64,000 nucleotides of DNA, taken from Ga0077527 sp964531455. Lineage in GTDB: Bacteria; Pseudomonadota; Gammaproteobacteria; Burkholderiales; SG8-41. The DNA is taken from contig CAZHFZ010000007.1 of NCBI GenBank assembly GCA_964531455.1, forward strand, positions 1-64,000, in the 5' to 3' direction. Both the position numbers and the translations under genes were made by a program. Shown here one piece after another: positions 27,535 to 35,847 of this stretch. Each line of letters begins with the position of its first letter. Position 1 is the stretch's first letter. The notes beneath the pieces were generated by a model, which worked only from the letters and a program-made list of their open reading frames with translations, made no database searches and was not told the origin of the DNA.

Positions 27535-28200
27535 TTATTTGGTGGCTGGCACCGTGTATTCGTTCGCGGGACTGGAAGGGGTTGCCGGTGCGGCAGGCGC
27601 GACCGGAGCTGGCTTGCCAAAGTCCACCTTCGGCGACTTGCTGATTTCCTTCTCGTTCTCCACAGTAAACTGCGCTTTTTCCTTCATGCCGAAGACCATC
27701 GCAGTCAGGTTCGATGGAAATGAACGCACCACAATGTTGTACTCGCGCACCGCCTCTATGTAACGCTTGCGCGCAACGGCGATGCGGTTTTCCGTGCCTT
27801 CAAGCTGCGCCTGCAGGTCGCGGAAATTCGCATCCGACTTCAATTGCGGATAATTTTCGGCGACGACCAACAGACGCGACAATGCGGAAGACAGGCCGGC
27901 CTGCGCCTGGGCAAACTTCTCAAACGCCTGCGGATCATTAACCAGTTCCGGCGTCGCCTGTATTGAACCCACTTTGGATCGCGCGCTGGTCACTCCGAGT
28001 AGCACATCCTTTTCCTGCGCCGCAAAACCCTTCACGGTCTCAACCAGATTGGGAATCAGGTCAGCACGGCGCTGATACTGATTGACCACCTCAGCCCAGC
28101 TGGCCTTGATCTGCTCATCCGTCGATTGCAGGGTGTTGTAGCCGCAACCGCCAGCAATCAATGAAAATACCAATAAAATCAATGTATTAAGTTTTTTCAT
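27535..28200 (-). CDS. lemA: LemA family lipoprotein
   Basis: A lipoprotein signal (LILLVFSLIAGGCG, lipobox AGGC) is followed by the LemA helical domain: NQYQRRADLIPNLVETVKGF, EKDVLLGVTSARSKV, VVAENYPQLKSDANFRDLQ and ENRIAVARKRYIEAVREYN. A Pro/Ala-rich tail closes the protein. The ATG at 28200 is preceded by CAGGAGC and starts the signal peptide directly; a longer reading from 28290 adds residues that make no sense. It heads the LemA-TPM-TPM set. Confidence 0.92.
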   Translation of the reverse strand: MKKLNTLILLVFSLIAGGCGYNTLQSTDEQIKASWAEVVNQYQRRADLIPNLVETVKGFAAQEKDVLLGVTSARSKVGSIQATPELVNDPQAFEKFAQAQAGLSSALSRLLVVAENYPQLKSDANFRDLQAQLEGTENRIAVARKRYIEAVREYNIVVRSFPSNLTAMVFGMKEKAQFTVENEKEISKSPKVDFGKPAPVAPAAPATPSSPANEYTVPATK

Positions 28201-28232
28201 CAATAGCTCCTGAAAACATGAATGAATAACGC

Positions 28233-29015
28233 CTAAGTGGCGGCGGCTTGCGCAGATTGCAAGCCCTGCATCGTGGTTACGGCGAAACAAAGATCTTCCC
28301 AGGCCTTCGCCTTGTCAGGCAGGGTGCGCAGCAGATAAGCGGGATGGTAGGTCACGATCAGCGGAATGCCTTGGCAGTCATGCACACTGCCGCGCAAACT
28401 GGAAATGCTGGCGTCCTTTTCGAGCAGGTTCACAGCCGCAACCTTGCCCAGCGCAACAATCAGCTTCGGCTTGATCAACTCGATCTGTCGCTTCAGGTAC
28501 GGCGCACAGGCAGCAGCCTCCTCGGCCTGCGGATTGCGGTTACCCGGCGGACGGCATTTGACGATATTGGCGATGTACACATTCGTCCCGCGCTTCAGAT
28601 GGATTGCCGCCAGCATGTTGTCGAGCAGTTTTCCGGCCTGGCCAACAAAAGGCTCGCCCTGCGCATCCTCATCGGCACCCGGACCCTCGCCCACGAACAG
28701 CCAGTCAGCCCGTTCGTCACCAACGCCGAATACGGCCTTGTTGCGCCCTTTGTGCAGCGCGCAGGCCGTGCATTCCGCAACACAGGTTTTCAGGGCCGGC
28801 CAGTCCATGCCGCCAACATCACTGATTGCGATTGCAGCAGTTACAGTTGCAGTATTTGCCAAAGGCTCAGGGGACGGTTCGGCAACTTTCAAAGCCTGCG
28901 CCACGACACCCTCCTGCTCAGGCATTGCAGAAGCAGGGCCGCGCAACCGCCACAGCGGGCTGATGCCCATCTCGCGCAACATTTCCTCGCGCTGGCGGTC
29001 CGTCCCTTCGCTCAT
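28233..29015 (-). CDS. uracil-DNA glycosylase, family 4 (Fe-S)
   Basis: This family removes uracil from DNA and carries a 4Fe-4S cluster. Visible are the first cysteines in CVAECTACALHKGRNKAVFG, motif A VGEGPGADEDAQGEPFVGQAG, the third cluster region ANIVKCRPPGNRNPQAEEAAAC, and the C-terminal active motif VTYHPAYLLR. An N-terminal low-complexity extension of about 75 residues precedes the domain, as in many betaproteobacterial members. Its ATG overlaps the rimI stop by four bases, so tsaB-rimI-udg is one unit. Confidence 0.92.
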   Translation of the reverse strand: MSEGTDRQREEMLREMGISPLWRLRGPASAMPEQEGVVAQALKVAEPSPEPLANTATVTAAIAISDVGGMDWPALKTCVAECTACALHKGRNKAVFGVGDERADWLFVGEGPGADEDAQGEPFVGQAGKLLDNMLAAIHLKRGTNVYIANIVKCRPPGNRNPQAEEAAACAPYLKRQIELIKPKLIVALGKVAAVNLLEKDASISSLRGSVHDCQGIPLIVTYHPAYLLRTLPDKAKAWEDLCFAVTTMQGLQSAQAAAT

Positions 29016-29476
29016 TGCAGCTTCCTTTCCATCGTTACCGCGTCTTCACGTCCGTCATGTGCGGGATAGTAGCGTTTGCGCATGCCTATTTCAGAAAATC
29101 CGTGGCGCGCATAGAGCGCACGCCCGGCCTGATTGGATGCACGCACTTCAAGATACAACGTTACCGCACCAGAGTCCCGCGACAACTGCAGCATGAAACG
29201 CAACAGTTCGCTGCCAAGCCCGCGCCTCTGAAATGGTGCAGCAATACTCAGATTGAGCAGATGCGCATCCCCCGCTGCCACCATGGTCACGGCGTAGCCG
29301 GCTATATGATCGTTCAAATGCAGGATCCAGCATTGATAGCCGGATGCCAATGAATCAGCAAAATTGCCACGCGTCCACGGATGGGTGTACACAGAGCGCT
29401 CGATGACCTCGACAGCATCGAGATCCGCAGCTGTCATCAAGCGCATCCGCGGCAGCGTATTGAATTGTGCGCTCAC
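29012..29476 (-). CDS. rimI: ribosomal protein S18-alanine N-acetyltransferase
   Basis: This 154-aa GNAT acetyltransferase matches RimI, which acetylates the N-terminal alanine of ribosomal protein S18. The acetyl-CoA loop is FQRRGLGSELL. The catalytic region shows YLEVRASNQAGRALYARHGF and MRKRYYP, typical of RimI. It overlaps tsaB upstream and the glycosylase gene downstream by four bases each. The tsaB-rimI pairing is common and supports the assignment. Confidence 0.92.
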   Translation of the reverse strand: MSAQFNTLPRMRLMTAADLDAVEVIERSVYTHPWTRGNFADSLASGYQCWILHLNDHIAGYAVTMVAAGDAHLLNLSIAAPFQRRGLGSELLRFMLQLSRDSGAVTLYLEVRASNQAGRALYARHGFSEIGMRKRYYPAHDGREDAVTMERKLQ

Positions 29477-30147
29477 CGCTCCGCCGTTTTCAACGCGACC
29501 TTGTCACGGATGTAAATCGGCGCAGCCTGCTCCGCCGGCAAACCGCGGCCCTCAGCAAATACCGGCGCCGCCAGCGCGGCAATATCCCTGGCATGCGGAA
29601 AAATGTCCAACCGAACCGTGGAAAGGGATGAGCCAAGGCGCTCCCGCAAAGCGGTACCATAAACCGCAAAACCGCTGCCACATCCGGTCCAGCCGCCGCC
29701 ATCGGCTTCAGGTATCGCCAGCGGCGCGCACACACGCGGCGCGGACACTGCGCGCCACAGCCCTCCCTCATCAACACAATAAGCGGCGTGATAGACCTCC
29801 TGCATCCGCGCATCGAGACAGCACACCACGCGCGGTGCCGCGGAGGCCGCGGCCATCGCATGCAGCGTACCGATCCCGGCAACCGGCAGGTCCGATGAAA
29901 ACGCGAGGCCTTGCGCCACCGCACAGGCAATGCGCAAACCGGTGAATGAGCCGGGTCCCTCGCCGAAAGCAACCCCGTCGAGCGCCCCCAGCACCACTCC
30001 GGCTTCAGCGAGTACCTCATCGATCATCGACAGCAGCAGGGTCGAGTGGGACTGGCCGGCAGAGCGCCCCCGCTCGATCACCTGTCCGTCGCGCCACAAT
30101 GCAGCGCTGCAAAAATCGGTGGAGGTGTCGAGCGCGAGAATATTCAT
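29473..30147 (-). CDS. tsaB: tRNA threonylcarbamoyladenosine biosynthesis protein TsaB
   Basis: TsaB is the inactive paralogue partner of TsaD in synthesis of t6A37 in tRNAs that read ANN codons. The ATG at 30147 gives the expected N-terminus MNILALDTSTDFCSAALW. The dimer region GEGPGSFTGLRIACAVAQGLA follows at about residues 65-84. An upstream in-frame reading from 30264 adds a cysteine- and proline-rich stretch and is rejected. TsaD, TsaC and TsaE are not in this window. Confidence 0.93.
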   Translation of the reverse strand: MNILALDTSTDFCSAALWRDGQVIERGRSAGQSHSTLLLSMIDEVLAEAGVVLGALDGVAFGEGPGSFTGLRIACAVAQGLAFSSDLPVAGIGTLHAMAAASAAPRVVCCLDARMQEVYHAAYCVDEGGLWRAVSAPRVCAPLAIPEADGGGWTGCGSGFAVYGTALRERLGSSLSTVRLDIFPHARDIAALAAPVFAEGRGLPAEQAAPIYIRDKVALKTAER

Positions 30148-30286
30148 TGGAAAAAGGGGTCCCGGGAAGCATGGATTGTAGCTTACGCACAGTGGCGACG
30201 ATGCCGCTGCGGGTGCGTTATACTTCAAGTCATATACGGGCAAAGCAACACACCAAAACAACAAATCAAGGCCTCAGATTCCCCTT

Positions 30287-30604
30287 ATGAAAGCACTCTT
30301 TACGCTGTTGGGTTCACTTCTGGTCGGCGGACTGGTATTGCTCGGTATCGGCGGGGTCGCCTATCACCTGTTCCGCGAAAATGGCCTGCTTTCCCAAGGG
30401 ATGGGCGCACTGTGGGAGGCGCATTACGAAGCCCCGGTATTGACCATCGTCCTGATCGTGGCGGCGTTTTTTGTTTTCAAAACGCTGCACTCCGCACAAA
30501 TCGGCGGCAAGCGCGAAAGCAAAATCCCGGATTTCGTGCTTTTCGCCTTTATTGCAGTCGGCATTTTCTTTTTCGGCCGCTGGCTTACCACCGGCAGCAT
30601 CTGA
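30287..30604 (+). CDS. small three-helix membrane protein, function unknown
   Basis: The 105-aa product has three hydrophobic stretches: LLGSLLVGGLVLLGIGGVAY, VLTIVLIVAAFFVFKTL and DFVLFAFIAVGIFFFGRWL. A short basic segment (KRESK) lies between the last two. No family is recognised. It is divergent from tsaB and 56 bases upstream of ridA, with which it may be transcribed. Coding support comes from consistent codon use and placement, not from similarity. Confidence 0.6.
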   Translation: MKALFTLLGSLLVGGLVLLGIGGVAYHLFRENGLLSQGMGALWEAHYEAPVLTIVLIVAAFFVFKTLHSAQIGGKRESKIPDFVLFAFIAVGIFFFGRWLTTGSI

Positions 30605-30660
30605 GCAGTCTGCTCACGATACCAACCTCGATTGCAGCAACCCACTAACGGAGCAACTCC

Positions 30661-31011
30661 ATGAGCGATATCCAGCGTTTCAACAGCGATTCACGCCTCT
30701 CACGCGCCGTCATTCACGGCAATACCGTTTATCTCGCAGGCTTGACCGCCGATGACCGCAGCAAAGGCATGCGCGAACAGACCGTCGAAATCCTCGGAAA
30801 GATCGATGCCCTGCTGAAGACTGCCGGCACCGACAAATCACGGCTGCTGTCAGCGACGATCTGGATTACCGACATGCGCGCCAAAGCGCAAATGGATGAA
30901 GCCTGGATTGCCTGGGTTGATGCCAAGAATGTTCCGGCACGCGCCTGCGTTGAAGCGCGTCTGGGTACACCGGACACCCTGGTGGAAATCATGGTGCAGG
31001 CGGCAAAGTAA
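30661..31011 (+). CDS. RidA family (YjgF/YER057c/UK114) protein
   Basis: This 116-aa protein is of the RidA superfamily, whose members deaminate reactive enamine/imine intermediates released by PLP enzymes. The conserved Arg is in VPARACVEARLGTP. The N-terminal strand pattern VIHGNTVYLAGLTADD and the following SRLLSATIWITDM are typical. Sequence details (LTADD rather than the QTP of canonical RidA) point to a Rid subgroup other than the canonical one. A strong terminator follows. Confidence 0.88.
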   Translation: MSDIQRFNSDSRLSRAVIHGNTVYLAGLTADDRSKGMREQTVEILGKIDALLKTAGTDKSRLLSATIWITDMRAKAQMDEAWIAWVDAKNVPARACVEARLGTPDTLVEIMVQAAK

Positions 31012-31057
31012 CGACACGGCGACTACAACTTCGCCTGGCCTTGTAAACAAAACCTTA

Positions 31058-31096
31058 AAAACAAAAGCGGCGCATCAAGCGCCGCTTTTGTTTTTA
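31058..31096. terminator. bidirectional rho-independent terminator
   Basis: AAAAGCGGCGC and GCGCCGCTTTT form a long perfect stem around ATCAA, flanked by A-runs on the left and T-runs on the right. It can stop both the ridA transcript and the convergent DGQHR gene. Confidence 0.9.
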
Positions 31097-31107
31097 ACCA
31101 AGGCACT

Positions 31108-32244
31108 TCAGTTTTTGGCAGCACGCGCCTTGGTCTTGATTTCAATACCGGCCCAGCGCGCGAGATCCCGATGGATGCGCCCAACCCGCTCGGTCTGGCC
31201 CTTGGCCGGAAACCGCTCGTAGAAACCATCGCCCTTGAACTGGGCGCGATGTTCCGCCCAGGGTGACAGCCGTTCTTCCCAGCGTTTGATGCGCCCTGCC
31301 GCCGGATCAGCGTCCGCGCGCGCCAGGTCAGCACAAACCCGGATCATCGCCTTCAGCGTCACCGGTCGGGTGATCTGATAGCTGTCGTGACCCCAGGCAT
31401 CACCCCAGACCTTGTGCGCGGCCTTCAGGAAATCGCGGAGGATTTCGTAGAAACGCTCGCTTTCGCGGTAAAGATTGCTGGTGCGACTGATCTTGCGCCA
31501 GTCGGCACTGATCCAGCGGTGCAGTTCATTGAACAATTCCGCCTGCAATATCCATTTATCCTTCTGGCTGCGACCGCCCAAGCGATTGATGCGGTATTGC
31601 AGCGGGCTGTCGTCTTCCGAATACAGATCCTCAACCATGCGCGCGGCAAAACGCTTGTCGGGATCGGCCCACGACACACGCTCATACAGATCGACCAGAT
31701 GGCTCTTGTTGATACGGGTCGGCGTTGAATTGATGATGACGAACATTTCCGCGGCAAAATCCTCGCTGCGTCCGTCAAAAATGATGCAGGGCACATTGAT
31801 CGAGGCCGCTTCCGCCGGGTGCTCCATCAGATAAAACTTCAGTGCAGCCAGACGATGCTGGCCATCAATGATCAGATACTTGGATGCGGGCTCGGCAAGA
31901 TGGCCGACCGAATCCTGTCCGGGCAGGCAGGTAAAGCGAAGTTCGTCGGAAGTAAACAGCAGCACGGTACCGGGAATTGGCGGCTGGCTGACCGCCATTT
32001 CGTAAAAATTGCGCAACTGCCGCACCTTGGCTTTGGACATCTGGCGCTGAAACGCCTCGTCGGTACGCTCAACGCGGGATATGAACTGTGCGATTTCGTC
32101 CTGCTGGGGAAGACTCTGCGGCGTGATTTCCTCACCCTCACCATAAAACCGGCTGATAAAGCGCACGCGCTCCAGCACCTCTTTTGCCGGATAACTTGCG
32201 AAGTAAAACAGGCCATCTTTTTGTCTGATGCGTGTTGCCAGCAT
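31108..32244 (-). CDS. DGQHR-domain protein, DndB-like
   Basis: This 378-aa protein is of the DGQHR family, named for the motif seen here as LIIDGQHRLAALKFYL near residue 128. It also has the companion segment AEMFVIINSTPTRINKSHLVDLYER. The family includes DndB, the regulator of DNA phosphorothioation genes, and many solitary proteins with no assigned role. No dndCDE, restriction or toxin gene is adjacent: the neighbours are ridA and a secreted repeat protein. A role in a ParB/sulfiredoxin-like fold has been proposed for the domain. I do not assign a function. Confidence 0.78.
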   Translation of the reverse strand: MLATRIRQKDGLFYFASYPAKEVLERVRFISRFYGEGEEITPQSLPQQDEIAQFISRVERTDEAFQRQMSKAKVRQLRNFYEMAVSQPPIPGTVLLFTSDELRFTCLPGQDSVGHLAEPASKYLIIDGQHRLAALKFYLMEHPAEAASINVPCIIFDGRSEDFAAEMFVIINSTPTRINKSHLVDLYERVSWADPDKRFAARMVEDLYSEDDSPLQYRINRLGGRSQKDKWILQAELFNELHRWISADWRKISRTSNLYRESERFYEILRDFLKAAHKVWGDAWGHDSYQITRPVTLKAMIRVCADLARADADPAAGRIKRWEERLSPWAEHRAQFKGDGFYERFPAKGQTERVGRIHRDLARWAGIEIKTKARAAKN

Positions 32245-32563
32245 GGTGCCTGATCCCCTTTGGTTTTGTTGTAAGTCCTTGGCGCGTCGCGGAATTTCCG
32301 TAGCCGCACAAGTGCCGGGTGGATTGCTGATGTCATTTTAGCGTTCGCAACTGCCTAAAAGCGAGGCACCTCAAGGTTTTCATCATAGGCCTTAATAAAT
32401 AAACTTTTAAAAACAAATAGTTATGTTTTTCATCAACGGCAATCCATGCACATTTTTCGCTACATGCGAATGCGTCGGACATTCTGAAATGCCCCCAAGG
32501 CAAATAAAGGACGAAAAAAAACCGGCCTCCCGCAATGCGGATGGCCGGTTTTTGTTACTGCGT
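32245..32563. other. AT-rich spacer between the DGQHR gene and the repeat-protein gene
   Basis: This stretch includes an A/T-rich part near 32390-32430 that stands out from the GC-rich surroundings and may contain the DGQHR promoter. Its right end is the terminator of the repeat-protein gene. A 69-codon plus-strand reading frame inside it has no family likeness and runs through that terminator, so I do not call it. Confidence 0.5.
32513..32553 (-). terminator. rho-independent terminator after the CX6C repeat gene
   Basis: AACCGGCC pairs with GGCCGGTT, with a second small stem CCGCAATGCGG inside the loop. Poly-A on the left reads as a U-tract on the minus strand. Confidence 0.85.
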
Positions 32564-33103
32564 TCAGGTGCGCGGCTCTGCCGGTATGCCCTGGCGCTGC
32601 TGCTGACATTTCTCCGGGTTGGCCTTGCATAGCGCACGGCGCTCCTCGGCTTGCGCCTTCATTTCCTTGCAGCGCTCGGGGTTATCCGCACACATCTTTT
32701 CGCGTTGTGCCTTGCGATCCTGCTGGCACTTTGCCGGGTCAGCCTGACATTGCGCACGACGCTCATCAGACTTCGCCTTCATTTCCTTGCAGCGCTCGGG
32801 ATTATCCGCACACATCTTTTCGCGTTGTGCCTTGCGATCCTGCTGGCACTTTGCCGGATCCGCCTTGCATTGCGCGCGCCGTTCGTCGGACTTCGCCTTC
32901 ATTTCCTTGCAACGCTCGGGATTATCGGCGCACATCTTTTCGCGCTGCGCCTTGCGTTCCTGCTGGCATTTCGCCGGATCCGCCTTGCACGCCTCATGAC
33001 GCGCCCCGCGAGCACCTTCCGCATTGCCCGCACCATCCGCCGCAAAAGCAGGCATAACCATCATTGCCCCCACAACTAACAACATATGCATTTTCATGTT
33101 CAA
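32564..33103 (-). CDS. secreted CX6C tandem-repeat protein, function unknown
   Basis: After a signal peptide (MLLVVGAMMVMPAFAADG) the mature protein of about 155 residues is almost entirely repeats of a 40-residue unit made of two related halves. One half begins C-K-A-D-P-A-K-C-Q-Q, the other C-A-D-N-P-E-R-C-K-E. Seven CX6C pairs, each with Pro at the fifth position, occur every 19-21 residues, separated by highly charged helical spacers (ERKAQREKM, KAKSDERRAQ). No family is recognised. The paired cysteines could form intra-unit disulfides joining helical hairpins, or bind metal. It has its own terminator and is followed upstream by another secreted charged protein. Confidence 0.78.
   Translation of the reverse strand: MNMKMHMLLVVGAMMVMPAFAADGAGNAEGARGARHEACKADPAKCQQERKAQREKMCADNPERCKEMKAKSDERRAQCKADPAKCQQDRKAQREKMCADNPERCKEMKAKSDERRAQCQADPAKCQQDRKAQREKMCADNPERCKEMKAQAEERRALCKANPEKCQQQRQGIPAEPRT
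32637..32996 (-). repeat. 120-bp tandem repeat, about three copies, in frame
   Basis: The word CTTCATTTCCTTGCA or a near variant recurs at 32657, 32777 and 32897, exactly 120 bases apart. The intervening DNA is also nearly identical, so the repeat expanded recently or is kept uniform. Each unit encodes 40 residues of the CX6C protein. The array could vary in copy number by slippage. Confidence 0.85.
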
Positions 33104-33121
33104 TTCCTTATCGAATATCGT

Positions 33122-33385
33122 TTAACGTTCACGACGCGGCTGATAAATTTCCCGCCGCGCCTTGTCGAGATCACGGTGCAATTCGCGGCGCTCGTTGTCC
33201 GACAAGCGCTGCGGCCGTTGCTGACGTTCAGGCGGACGCTCATCCTGCTGCCGCTGCGTTCCGCGTTCCGCACGTTCCGGCCGGCCCTGCGCCTGGACAG
33301 ACGGCAGTTCGCGCCATGAACCGGCAAAAACCGCTCCGGCCTGCAGCGCGGAACACCCCAGAACAATCGCCAGCCAGACTTTCAT
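33122..33385 (-). CDS. small secreted Arg/Gln-rich protein, function unknown
   Basis: The product is about 87 residues, starting at MKVWLAIVLGCSALQAGAVFAG, a signal peptide. The mature part is disordered and rich in Arg, Gln and Glu, ending with a helical segment LSDNERRELHRDLDKARREI. In-frame Met five codons earlier is possible but has no better ribosome site. It lies 18 bases upstream of the CX6C repeat gene on the same strand, so the two are probably co-transcribed. Both mature proteins are highly charged and exported. Confidence 0.62.
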   Translation of the reverse strand: MKVWLAIVLGCSALQAGAVFAGSWRELPSVQAQGRPERAERGTQRQQDERPPERQQRPQRLSDNERRELHRDLDKARREIYQPRRER

Positions 33386-33820
33386 GCACCCAACCCCCAA
33401 TGATTGCTACAACCAGCCGCCAAGATCAGCTCATGGCTCGATTGTAACTGTGACTACCCGCAAGGCTGCGGTTCGTCATGAATATCTCCCGCCCGTCGCC
33501 AACGGTCCCTCCATCCAACTGCCGGCCGGCACCCTGCCCTGCTGGTTTGCCTGATCATCATTTTCTCCAAGCTATCGGGTTATGCGCGGAACAGGTTCCG
33601 CGGCAGCGCCCCGTCGGGGCGTTGTGATCATCATCAGCACCAACTGTAAACAGACTGTTGCTGCAACTGTCGATTGTGTAACCAGGTGTTGCCGAGCCCC
33701 GGCTCACGGATTGAATCATGCGGGAATGCGACCGCCTGAACGCAGGCAGCGCGCAGGCTTTTTGTAAGACTTTGTTTCAGGGCCATGGCCGGACACGGCC
33801 GAACTGGCTAGGATTGCAAC
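33386..33820. other. intergenic region between the secreted proteins and the two-component system
   Basis: This 435-base spacer separates divergent units and should hold both promoters. No reading frame is convincing. Short self-complementary sequences such as GGCCATGGCC (33781-33790) occur near the response-regulator start, but I cannot assign an operator. Confidence 0.5.
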
Positions 33821-34546
33821 ATGAACCAGACCAAAACCCGGATTCTTGTTGTTGATGATGATGTACGGTTGCGCGATTTACTCAATCGTTACCTCACCGA
33901 ACAGGGCTACACCGTACGCGCGGTGTCAGATGCGGTGGAAATGAACCGCTACCTGGACCGCGAACGCCACGACCTGATGATTCTCGACCTGATGCTGCCC
34001 GGCGAAGACGGCTTGTCCATCTGCCGCCGCTTGCGCGGCGGCGGCGAGACCATGCCGATCATCATGCTCACCGCAAAGGGCGACGATGTCGACCGCATCG
34101 TCGGCCTCGAAATCGGCGCCGACGACTACCTGCCCAAACCATTCAACCCGCGCGAACTGGTGGCACGCATCCAGGCTGTATTGCGCCGCCAGCCGCCGCC
34201 ACCCACGCCCGGCGCCCCTGGCGGCGCCTCACAGGTCATCTTGTTTGGCGATTTTCGCCTCAATCTGGGTACTCGAACGCTGACACGCAACGGTGAAGAC
34301 CAGCCGCTGACCACGGGAGAATTTGCATTGCTTAAGGTGTTGACCGAACACCCGCGCGTGCCCTTGTCTCGCGATAAATTGATGGAACTGGCGCGCGGCC
34401 GTGAATTTGGCGCATTCGACCGCTCGATCGATGTCCAGGTCTCGCGTCTGCGCAAGATCATCGAACCGGATCCGGCCAAACCGGCCTTCATCCAGACCGT
34501 CTGGGGTTTCGGTTACGTATTCATTCCCGACGGCAAGTCGCAATGA
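33821..34546 (+). CDS. ompR: OmpR-family response regulator
   Basis: This 241-aa OmpR/PhoB-type regulator has a receiver domain with acidic pocket DDD at 12-14, phospho-acceptor Asp56 (LMILDLMLP), MLTAKG and YLPKPF. A short Pro-rich linker leads to the winged-helix DNA-binding domain (RTLTRNGEDQPLTTGEFALLKVL, SIDVQVSRLRKIIEPD, VWGFGYVFIP). Similarity of layout and the overlapping kinase gene fit the OmpR-EnvZ pair of betaproteobacteria. The gene is first in the unit behind a long spacer. Confidence 0.9.
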   Translation: MNQTKTRILVVDDDVRLRDLLNRYLTEQGYTVRAVSDAVEMNRYLDRERHDLMILDLMLPGEDGLSICRRLRGGGETMPIIMLTAKGDDVDRIVGLEIGADDYLPKPFNPRELVARIQAVLRRQPPPPTPGAPGGASQVILFGDFRLNLGTRTLTRNGEDQPLTTGEFALLKVLTEHPRVPLSRDKLMELARGREFGAFDRSIDVQVSRLRKIIEPDPAKPAFIQTVWGFGYVFIPDGKSQ

Positions 34547-35847
34547 CCCTGTGGCCACGCACGCTGCTCTGGCGCAGCGTGCTGCTGATTGCCGCACTGC
34601 TGGTTGTCGCGCATCTGGCGTGGCTGCAGATTTTCCGGGCATCCGAAGTGGAACCGCGGGCGCTGCAGGCCGCACAACAGGTGGTCAGTGTCGTCAACCT
34701 GACACGCGCCGCCCTGGTCACCGCGGACCCGGGCAGACGTTACGCGCTCTTGGATGAGCTCGCACAGCGGGAAGGCATTCAGGTCTATGCCGGTGACCCC
34801 GAAGAGGCCGTACCCGCACTGCCAGACCGCCCATTCCTGCGCATCATGGCGGCGCAGCTGCGTGAACGCCTCGGCCAGCAGACCCGTCTCGCGCTGGAAC
34901 GGGAAGGCATCACCGGCGTGTGGGTGAGTTTCCGCATTGACGAGGATGAATACTGGGTTTCGCTGCCGCGCTCGCGCATCGAGCACAATGAGCCCTTGCG
35001 CTGGATCGGCTGGGGGGCGCTGGTGCTGGTGCTCGCAGTCATCGGCGCTTTTCTCGTCGTGGCGCGCATCAACCGGCCGTTGCGCGAACTGACTCGTGCG
35101 GCCGAACTGCTTGGCAAAGGCGCTATGCCCACCCGCGTTGCCGAGGCGGGCCCGACGGAGATCCGCACACTGGCCCGCGCCTTCAACCAGATGGCCGCCG
35201 ACATCCAGCGTCAGGACGAAGAACGTGCACTGCTGCTGGCCGGCGTGTCCCACGACCTGCGCACGCCGCTGTCGCGGATCCGCCTTGCGCTGGAAATGCT
35301 GGATGATCACGGTGCCTCAGATCTCAAGGCAGGCGTTGCACAAGACATAAGCGACATCGATACCGCGATCGGCCAGTTTCTCGATTTCGCGCGTCCTGTC
35401 GATGCCGAGCAGGCGATGAATGAAGCCGACCTGAACACGCTGGCGCAATCGGTCATCGAACGCTACACCCGCAGCGGGCGCGACGTGGTCATGCGGGCAG
35501 GTGCACCGTCACGGCAACCGTTGCGCGCGCTTGCGATGCAGCGACTGCTGTCCAACCTGATCGACAACGCGCTGCGCCATGGCGAAGGCACGGTCGAGGT
35601 CATCACTGCCGGTGAACAAGGCATGAACATTGTGGAAATACTTGATCGCGGACCGGGCATTCCGACGGACGACGCGGAACGCATGCTGCAACCGTTCACG
35701 CGCCTGAACAGCGCACGCTCGACCAGCGGCACCGGGCTGGGCCTGGCGATCGTTGACCGCATCGCCCGCCTGCACGGCGGCGCTGTGCACCTGCTGCCCC
35801 GCGACGGCGGTGGTCTGCGCGTGCGGGTCGAATTACCCTTCGGCTAG
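34543..35847 (+). CDS. envZ: EnvZ-type sensor histidine kinase
   Basis: This 434-aa membrane kinase has two helices, near residues 12-30 and 152-175, enclosing a periplasmic loop, then a HAMP domain (RPLRELTRAAELLGKGAMPTR). The dimerisation/phospho-acceptor motif GVSHDLRTPLSRIR has His237. The ATPase domain contains RLLSNLIDNALRHGEG (N box), LDRGPGIP and GTGLGLAIVDRIARLHGG. Its ATG overlaps the response-regulator stop by four bases. Its stop overlaps the end of the convergent cNMP-binding gene. Confidence 0.92.
   Translation: MTLWPRTLLWRSVLLIAALLVVAHLAWLQIFRASEVEPRALQAAQQVVSVVNLTRAALVTADPGRRYALLDELAQREGIQVYAGDPEEAVPALPDRPFLRIMAAQLRERLGQQTRLALEREGITGVWVSFRIDEDEYWVSLPRSRIEHNEPLRWIGWGALVLVLAVIGAFLVVARINRPLRELTRAAELLGKGAMPTRVAEAGPTEIRTLARAFNQMAADIQRQDEERALLLAGVSHDLRTPLSRIRLALEMLDDHGASDLKAGVAQDISDIDTAIGQFLDFARPVDAEQAMNEADLNTLAQSVIERYTRSGRDVVMRAGAPSRQPLRALAMQRLLSNLIDNALRHGEGTVEVITAGEQGMNIVEILDRGPGIPTDDAERMLQPFTRLNSARSTSGTGLGLAIVDRIARLHGGAVHLLPRDGGGLRVRVELPFG

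Noticed and set aside
32423..32632. Short plus-strand reading frame across the terminator of the repeat gene
   Set aside because: It runs through a rho-independent terminator and into the antisense of a signal-peptide gene, with no family likeness.
32637..32996. Regular 120-bp repeats considered as a CRISPR array
   Set aside because: There are no short repeat/spacer alternations and no cas genes. The repeats are contiguous, in frame and encode a secreted protein.
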